Of a stretch of DNA of 40,969 nt, positions 35,184 to 40,969 are shown piece by piece; positions within the stretch are counted from its first letter, which is position 1; each line of letters opens with the position of its first letter. The DNA is from Ignavibacteriota bacterium (GTDB lineage Bacteria; Bacteroidota; Ignavibacteria; UBA10030; UBA6906). Location: NCBI GenBank assembly GCA_016218065.1, contig JACRFA010000248.1, positions 1 to 40,969 on the forward strand. Direction: 5' to 3'. The position numbers were made by a program, and so were the translations under genes. The notes under the pieces were generated by a model. It did not search any database, was not told the DNA's origin, and worked only from the letters and a program-made list of their open reading frames with translations.

Positions 35184-35232
35184 TATATTTCTACCCAAAA
35201 TTGCCCAAATTATTGTATTCCGGTAAAGTCTG

Positions 35233-37842
35233 TTGTCGAAAGAACCCCCGAAATTTAGCTTTAGCCTGATTCTCCTCACTGTTCTCCTCATTCAACCTCT
35301 ACCTCAAAGAGCCAACAGTCAGTACCAATTCCTTGAGAACGGTACCAGTCCACAGAAGGGTGCTGACTATGGGATGTTTCTGGATTCACCCACGCGAAAG
35401 AGAATTGACCTGGCCGGGCTGTGGACCTACACGATAGAGGGTGGCAATGCAGGTTCGGTCAGAATCCCGAGCGCGTATGATTTCGTTGGAGCGGTGACAT
35501 TCCGTCGCCAGTTCGAGATCGAGGCGTCGGATTTGGGGAAGTATCAGTTCCAGTTGGTGATGTTCGGGACGAACTACAACTGTAACGTCAGGGTCAACGA
35601 TGACTTCGTCGGGAATCATGTTGGCGGATATACCAGCTTCACCATCCCGGTACCGACGAATGTTCTGCAGGTGGGCAAAGAAAATATCATTCAGGTCTCG
35701 ATCGAAAACCGGCTCGATGCGACGAAAACGGTTCCACTCCGCTCGCAAGTTTGGGGATGGAGGAATTATGGTGGAATTCTCCGTGACGTGTTTCTGTTAG
35801 CAACCCCGAAGACGTATGTTTCAGATGTCGTCATCTCGACGTCGGTGAATGAGGCGCTCTCGCTTGCGAAAGTTTTCGTCACGGCAGCCATTGGCGAAGA
35901 GGCATCTGCAACACCCGATTCGATTCGCACAAGCATGCAGGCGCAGATCGAAGTGTTTGAGAAACTCTCTGGCACGCTCGTCGCGACAAGTTCACCTGTC
36001 TCGATTGCTCGTCGCGCGAAGGAGTGGGACACAGTCAGAACGGAATTGTCCATCAACTCACCGCGGCTCTGGAGTCCTGAAAGTCCGGATCTGTATGTGC
36101 TCAAAGTACATCTGATCGATGCAGCGACCGGTCAGCGATTCGATGAGTTTGATGAAATCTTCGGGGTGCGTCGGGTTGATATTTCGCAGGGAAGAATTCT
36201 GCTCAACGGCAAACGGGTTCTGTTGAAGGGAATGATCTGGATGGAAGATCATCCGGCATACGGAAGCGCGCTGACATACCAGCAAATGGAAAAAGACGTC
36301 GCGCTGATGAAAGCCGTCGGGACGAACGCGATCCGCTTCAGTCATCATCCCCCACATCCGTACATGCTGAGTCTGTGCGATCAGTACGGGCTGTTTGCGC
36401 TGGAAGAAATTCCTGTTAAGGACGTTCCGGCTTCAATTCTCACTCACGAAAATTATCTTGAGCTGGCGAGCATCACGCTGCGCGAGATGGTCACGCGCGA
36501 CCGCAATCATCCCTCCGTGCTCGCATGGGGACTCGGCGATGAATTCGAGACGTGGACTGCCGACGCGCGCTCGTATGTTGAGCCGCTCGCGAAGCTTGCG
36601 CGAACACTCGATGACCGGCCGCTGTACTACGGCACGCGGCTGCGTACCGGCGACATGTGCGCCGACCTTGTGGACCTGACGGCATTGTCGCTGTCGACGC
36701 GGGACATCAAAGAATTCCGCAAGCAGCTTGAGCAACTCAGATCGGCTCACGCCGACAGGCCGCTGATCATCGCGAAGATGGGAAGCGAAGTTCAGACCAA
36801 CAACAGAAACGGCTACAGCGATCCGCTCTCGTACGAAGCGCAGGCGCGATTCATTCTCCAGCATTTTGATATCGTTCGCTCGACGGATTGCGACGGAGCG
36901 TTCATCTGGTCGTTCAACGATTGGAAAGGCGACAGACCTGCGCTCACGGTAAACTCCGGCGATCCGTGGATGCACACGCTCGGCATCGTCACATACGATC
37001 GCGAGAAACGTTTGGCCTACGGCGCGGTGCGATCTGCATTCAACGCGGATAAGTTCGTCGCTCTCCCCATCGGCAGCAGGCCGTCATCGACGCCGATTGT
37101 GTACGTGCTGACCGGCCTCGTGATTCTGATAGGACTGGCGTACCTGTACAACGCAAGCCGGCGGTTTCGCGAAGGTCTCAATCGCTCGCTCGTCAACTCA
37201 TACAACTTCTTCGCGGATGTTCGCGATCAGCGCATCGTCACGATATTTCACAGCACCATTCTCGGACTCGCCGTCTCCGCCGGCGCGGCAATCGTCACGT
37301 CGAGCTTCCTGTTTCACTTCCGGCATAGCATTGCACTCGACAACTTGTTGTCGTACATCCTGGTGACGGATCGGTTGAAAGAGATTGTTGTCGAGCTTGC
37401 GCTCAATCCGAAGCTGTTCATTCCGGTGTTCACCGGCGTGTTGTTTCTGAAACTGCTGGCGCTGAGCATACTGCTCTGGCTTATCGCGCCGGTTTTTCGA
37501 ACACGCATCTACCCGTTCCATGCGTATGCGGTGACCATGTGGTCAACTCCGCCGTTGCTCATTCTCGTTCCGCTGGGTATGATCTTCTTTCGCATACTGG
37601 ATAGTCCCGTGTATGTTCTTCCATCAATAGTTTTAATTCTCGTGTTGCTGTTGTGGGTGTTCATCCGCTGGCTCAAAGGCGTGGCAATTATTCTGGACAG
37701 CTATCCTCTGAAGGTGTATGCATTGGGATTTGTGTGTGTGATCGGATTGTTTGTCGGAATTTTTCTCTATCTCGACTATACGCAGTCCGCGTCGGTGTAT
37801 GTGAATTTTCTGTATCGAGATCTTGTGAGCCAGGTTCAGTAG
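35233..37842 (+). CDS. GH2-like protein fused to a Yip1-like membrane domain
   Basis: 869 residues from a TTG start. An in-frame stop lies just upstream, and the signal peptide (FSLILLTVLLIQPLPQRANS) requires this start. Residues about 35-200 are a GH2 sugar-binding jelly roll (TFRRQFEI, GTNYNCNVRVNDDFVGNHVGGY), then an Ig-like domain and a TIM barrel (about 310-600). The catalytic acid position is GDE (E437), where GH2 enzymes have NE. The expected nucleophile 78 residues later is K515 (IIAKMG, where enzymes have E). The last 250 residues carry about six membrane helices resembling Yip1. It probably anchors a periplasmic GH2-like domain; enzyme activity is doubtful. Confidence 0.88.
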   Translation: MSKEPPKFSFSLILLTVLLIQPLPQRANSQYQFLENGTSPQKGADYGMFLDSPTRKRIDLAGLWTYTIEGGNAGSVRIPSAYDFVGAVTFRRQFEIEASDLGKYQFQLVMFGTNYNCNVRVNDDFVGNHVGGYTSFTIPVPTNVLQVGKENIIQVSIENRLDATKTVPLRSQVWGWRNYGGILRDVFLLATPKTYVSDVVISTSVNEALSLAKVFVTAAIGEEASATPDSIRTSMQAQIEVFEKLSGTLVATSSPVSIARRAKEWDTVRTELSINSPRLWSPESPDLYVLKVHLIDAATGQRFDEFDEIFGVRRVDISQGRILLNGKRVLLKGMIWMEDHPAYGSALTYQQMEKDVALMKAVGTNAIRFSHHPPHPYMLSLCDQYGLFALEEIPVKDVPASILTHENYLELASITLREMVTRDRNHPSVLAWGLGDEFETWTADARSYVEPLAKLARTLDDRPLYYGTRLRTGDMCADLVDLTALSLSTRDIKEFRKQLEQLRSAHADRPLIIAKMGSEVQTNNRNGYSDPLSYEAQARFILQHFDIVRSTDCDGAFIWSFNDWKGDRPALTVNSGDPWMHTLGIVTYDREKRLAYGAVRSAFNADKFVALPIGSRPSSTPIVYVLTGLVILIGLAYLYNASRRFREGLNRSLVNSYNFFADVRDQRIVTIFHSTILGLAVSAGAAIVTSSFLFHFRHSIALDNLLSYILVTDRLKEIVVELALNPKLFIPVFTGVLFLKLLALSILLWLIAPVFRTRIYPFHAYAVTMWSTPPLLILVPLGMIFFRILDSPVYVLPSIVLILVLLLWVFIRWLKGVAIILDSYPLKVYALGFVCVIGLFVGIFLYLDYTQSASVYVNFLYRDLVSQVQ

Positions 37843-40800
37843 ATGTATTTATCGAAGTTGGAAATAATCGGGTTCAAATCGTTCGCCCAGAAAGTGAACC
37901 TCGCGTTCGACTCGGGCATTTCCGCGATCGTCGGGCCCAACGGCTGCGGCAAGACCAACATCGTCGATGCGATCAGGTGGGTGTTGGGCGAGCAACGGTA
38001 CAGCGCTCTGCGATCCGAAAAAATGGAAGACGTGATCTTCAACGGGACGAAGAACCGCAAGCCGCTCGGTATGGCCGAAGCGTCGCTGATCATCGAGAAC
38101 AACAAAGGCATTCTTCCTTCCGAATACACGCAAGTCACCGTCGGTAGACGCGTCTACCGGTCCGGTGAGAGCGAGTACCTGCTGAACAAAGTCCCATGCC
38201 GCCTGAAAGACATTCTCGATCTCTTCATGGACACGGGAATGGGCGCCGATGCGTATTCGGTGATTGAGTTGAAGATGATCGAGACGATTCTGAGCGACAA
38301 GACGGACGAGCGCCGGCGATTGTTTGAAGAGGCAGCCGGCGTGACGAAGTACAAGCACCGCCGGAAAGCCGCGTACCGCAAACTCGAAGCCGTGCAGGCT
38401 GATCTTGTGCGTGTGAACGACATCGTTGCCGAAGTGCAGAAGGCTGTGAACTCGTTGGAACGGCAGGCACGGAAAGCCGAGCAGTACAACGAGCTAAAAG
38501 TTAAGCTGCGTGCGTTCGAGATGGATTTGATGGAGCGCGAGTATGCGCAGCTCGTCGGGCGCATCGCACCGATGGAGGAGAATCTGGCGCAGATGACTTC
38601 GAGTCGCGACAAGATCGACATCGATCTCGCGCAAGAGGAGTCGCGATTTGAGGAGTTGCGCTCGTCGATGAACGACGTGGAGAAGCGCCTTGCCGAGGCG
38701 CAGCGCGACGTCAGTCAGCACATGGAAAAAGTTAATCGGATCGAGCAGAAGAATCTTGTCGCGGACGAGCGCATCAAATCACTCACCAACAACATTGGGC
38801 GCTACGAGCAAGAGAAGAAAGAACTGACGCTCGAACAAATCCGGCTGGGCGAGCTTATCGTGATGCTCGATCGGCAGATTGCCTCGCTTCGTGAAGAGCG
38901 GGAGAAGATTGAGGCAGAGCGGGTTACCGCACGTGGTGATTTGCAGAATGCGACCACGCAACTCGACGCGAAGAAGGCGGAGCTTGCTGCACTGAACGAA
39001 AAGAACTTACAACTCGTTCAAGTGGTTGCAGAAAAGCAATCGCAGCAGGATAAGCTGAGAGGACGAGCGGAAAACCTTCACGGCCGCCAGTCGCGGGCGC
39101 AGGAGGAAATCACGTCGTACGAAGAAGAGTTGCTCCGTCTCGCGCAGGAAATCGACGAGTATTCGGTTCAGGATAAGAAGCTGCGCCGCGAGTTCGCTGA
39201 AGCAGAAATGAAATACTACGACGCCGAAAAGCAAAAGAAGGATTTGCTTCAGCGTGTCGAAGTATTACAGCGTGAAGAAATGGATATTCTGGGCGAGATT
39301 CAGCGCCGCAAATCCCGTATCGACTTTCTTAAGGGACTGATCGAAAGCCGCGAAGGATTTTCCGAGAGCGTACGGTTTCTCGCTTCGACGCAGAAATGGA
39401 AAATTGCCTCGCGCCATCTGACTGTTGCCGATGCGATTCACGCCGAGGAACGCTACAGCGCTGCAATCGAAGCCGCGCTGGGTGAGTTTGCCAGCTTGAT
39501 GATCGTCGAGTCGCGTGAAGATGCCGAGCATGGCATCGCGCTGCTCAAAGAGGAGCAGAAAGGGAAGGCAACGTTTGTCAGCATGGACTCCGTGCCGGTG
39601 GTGCAATCGAACTATGCCGCGCCGCGGATTCACGGCGTAGTCGGCTGGGCGATTGATCTCGCGCAATTTGAATCGAAGTACGAGCCGCTCTTCAGATTCC
39701 TGTTCGACCGCGTGCTGGTTGTCGAGGATACAGTTGCTGCAAAGTCAGTTGCATCGCAATGCACGGGCATCCGGTGCGTGTCGATAGACGGCGAGGTTTC
39801 GACGAGCATCGGAGTGGTCCGCGGCGGAAGCAAGCGCGTTGATGAAGGCGGCATCATCGGCAAGCAGAATCAGATCGAGAATCTGGAGCGCGAGGCTGCG
39901 GATTTCGAGAATACGTTTGAGTCGCTCAAAGCGCAACGGCTGGAGGTGTCGGGACAGCATGACGCCATATTGCTGAAGGAATTCTCCGATGACGTGAAGT
40001 CTCTCGAAAAAGAGATGAACAGCATCGAGATGCGGATGGCGCAGCTGGAGTTCGAGCGCAAGCGCGCCAACGACGTCATCGAAAAGAACAAAGAAGAAAT
40101 TACCTCGCTCTTGCAGGAACTGCAGGAGCTTGAGGCATCGATTGAAGCAGCATCGCCCGAGCTTGATCAGCTCAGAGAAGAAAAGTCTGCAATCGAGCGT
40201 TCGCTCGGCGCTGCAACGCAAGAACTGGAGTCGATTGAAGTTGCGTACAATGAATGTTCGACTCGCGTCAAGGAAGTTGAGATTCGCGCCGTGCAGCTGC
40301 ATGGGGAGTTGCAGAACACGGAGAACGAACTTCAGCGCAGCAACGAATCCATTTCCACCATCATTACAACACTCGACAAACGCGACGTCGATGTTCGCGC
40401 CGCCCGCGAAGAGATTGATGTTGCGCGTTCCACAGTCGATGAGAATGCAGAAGCCCTTGCGACGCTGACCGAAGAGCTGGGCGTGTTGGAGTCGCGTCGT
40501 GCCGCCGTCGAGCAGGAAAATCTCCACGTGCGCGAGGAGATGCACCGGATTCAGATGAAGATCAAGGACGAGCGGCGCACGCACGACGATACGCTGAAGC
40601 ACGTTCACGAGCTTGAGCTGAAGATCGTCGATCTCAAGAACAAAGTCGAACATCTGAAAGAACGCGCCTTCACCGAGTTCGAGCTGCAACTTGAACTGAA
40701 ACAGTATCCCGACGATGAGTTTGTGGATTTCGCCGCGCTGCGCGACGAGATTCAGCACTTCCGCGACAAGATCAAGTCGCTCGGCAACATCAACTTCGCG

Positions 40801-40969
40801 GCGTTCGAAGAGTATTCGGAAGAGAAGCAGCGGCACGAGTTTCTGACGACGCAGCGCAACGATCTGATCGAAGCCGAAAAGACGCTGCTCGCGACCATCG
40901 AAGAGATCAACACGACGGCGCAAAACAAGTTTATGGAGACGTTCGAGAAGATCCGTCTGAACTTCATCG
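37843..40969 (+). CDS. smc: Chromosome segregation protein SMC (partial, runs off right edge)
   Basis: At least 1042 residues; absent from the ORF track because it has no stop in the window. The N-terminal Walker A is GPNGCGKTN (K37), followed by IRWVLGEQ. LFEEAAGVTKYKHRR and a long coiled coil come next, then the hinge (about 505-670, with GVVRGGSKRVDEGG) and the return coil, ending SLGNINFAAFEEYSEEKQRHEF near the edge. SMC dimers compact and separate chromosomes with ScpAB. The ATG follows the stop of the GH2-like gene without a gap. The ABC signature and Walker B lie outside the window. Confidence 0.95.
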   Translation, partial: MYLSKLEIIGFKSFAQKVNLAFDSGISAIVGPNGCGKTNIVDAIRWVLGEQRYSALRSEKMEDVIFNGTKNRKPLGMAEASLIIENNKGILPSEYTQVTVGRRVYRSGESEYLLNKVPCRLKDILDLFMDTGMGADAYSVIELKMIETILSDKTDERRRLFEEAAGVTKYKHRRKAAYRKLEAVQADLVRVNDIVAEVQKAVNSLERQARKAEQYNELKVKLRAFEMDLMEREYAQLVGRIAPMEENLAQMTSSRDKIDIDLAQEESRFEELRSSMNDVEKRLAEAQRDVSQHMEKVNRIEQKNLVADERIKSLTNNIGRYEQEKKELTLEQIRLGELIVMLDRQIASLREEREKIEAERVTARGDLQNATTQLDAKKAELAALNEKNLQLVQVVAEKQSQQDKLRGRAENLHGRQSRAQEEITSYEEELLRLAQEIDEYSVQDKKLRREFAEAEMKYYDAEKQKKDLLQRVEVLQREEMDILGEIQRRKSRIDFLKGLIESREGFSESVRFLASTQKWKIASRHLTVADAIHAEERYSAAIEAALGEFASLMIVESREDAEHGIALLKEEQKGKATFVSMDSVPVVQSNYAAPRIHGVVGWAIDLAQFESKYEPLFRFLFDRVLVVEDTVAAKSVASQCTGIRCVSIDGEVSTSIGVVRGGSKRVDEGGIIGKQNQIENLEREAADFENTFESLKAQRLEVSGQHDAILLKEFSDDVKSLEKEMNSIEMRMAQLEFERKRANDVIEKNKEEITSLLQELQELEASIEAASPELDQLREEKSAIERSLGAATQELESIEVAYNECSTRVKEVEIRAVQLHGELQNTENELQRSNESISTIITTLDKRDVDVRAAREEIDVARSTVDENAEALATLTEELGVLESRRAAVEQENLHVREEMHRIQMKIKDERRTHDDTLKHVHELELKIVDLKNKVEHLKERAFTEFELQLELKQYPDDEFVDFAALRDEIQHFRDKIKSLGNINFAAFEEYSEEKQRHEFLTTQRNDLIEAEKTLLATIEEINTTAQNKFMETFEKIRLNFI

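Noticed and set aside
39745-40923. 392-residue minus-strand ORF at the right edge
   Set aside because: It lies opposite the SMC coiled coil, whose plus-strand frame is open from 37843 to the edge with all expected motifs.

Overview
The window is a bacterial chromosome segment, almost fully coding, that reads as the FCB group and most likely Ignavibacteriota or a close relative. The evidence is a secreted protein ending in a PNPFNP-type type IX secretion (T9SS) sorting domain, a complete alternative complex III operon joined to an A2-type caa3 oxidase, and long peptidoglycan and housekeeping blocks of moderate GC. The exact lineage is an inference. Two genes run off the window edges and are missing from the ORF track: coxC on the left and smc on the right.

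Positions 1-11772 (minus strand) hold one respiratory operon, actABCDEF - small membrane protein - SCO - coxB - coxA - coxC. It would take electrons from menaquinol through alternative complex III (multihaem ActA, Fe-S ActB, membrane ActC/ActF, ActD, monohaem ActE) to a cytochrome-c-fused CuA subunit and the oxygen-reducing oxidase, with SCO loading copper. Genes are spaced tightly or overlap. A candidate promoter lies upstream of actA.

Positions 12085-16518 hold a YiiX-like permuted papain-fold protein (plus), then CorA, a radical SAM protein and citrate synthase (all minus). Intrinsic terminators follow both the radical SAM gene and gltA. Positions 16519-17064 are non-coding and carry an array of short hairpins. 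Next come an SppA-type protease with an outer-membrane-barrel-like N-terminus (plus) and a convergent 14-repeat YCF48-like propeller protein with a T9SS sorting domain (minus).

Positions 22126-29467 (plus) hold a methyltransferase with a frameshifted partner gene, a small membrane protein, a GlcNAc-kinase-like gene coupled to a serine beta-lactamase-fold lipoprotein, an AT-richer zinc-ribbon/HEPN gene that looks foreign, and 1-pyrroline-5-carboxylate dehydrogenase. Positions 29476-29722 are a 247-bp palindromic element with 12-bp perfect terminal inverted repeats and six internal hairpins.

Positions 29774-40969 (plus) are mostly housekeeping: two small conserved proteins, sucC, a coiled-coil protein with 21-bp repeats, a DinB-like protein, gatB, tpiA with a terminator, a GH2-like protein fused to a Yip1-like membrane domain, and smc.

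The most unusual items are the two hairpin arrays whose loop sequences mirror each other about a centre, the GH2/membrane fusion with lysine at the expected nucleophile position, the barrel-SppA fusion, and the isolated zinc-ribbon/HEPN gene.
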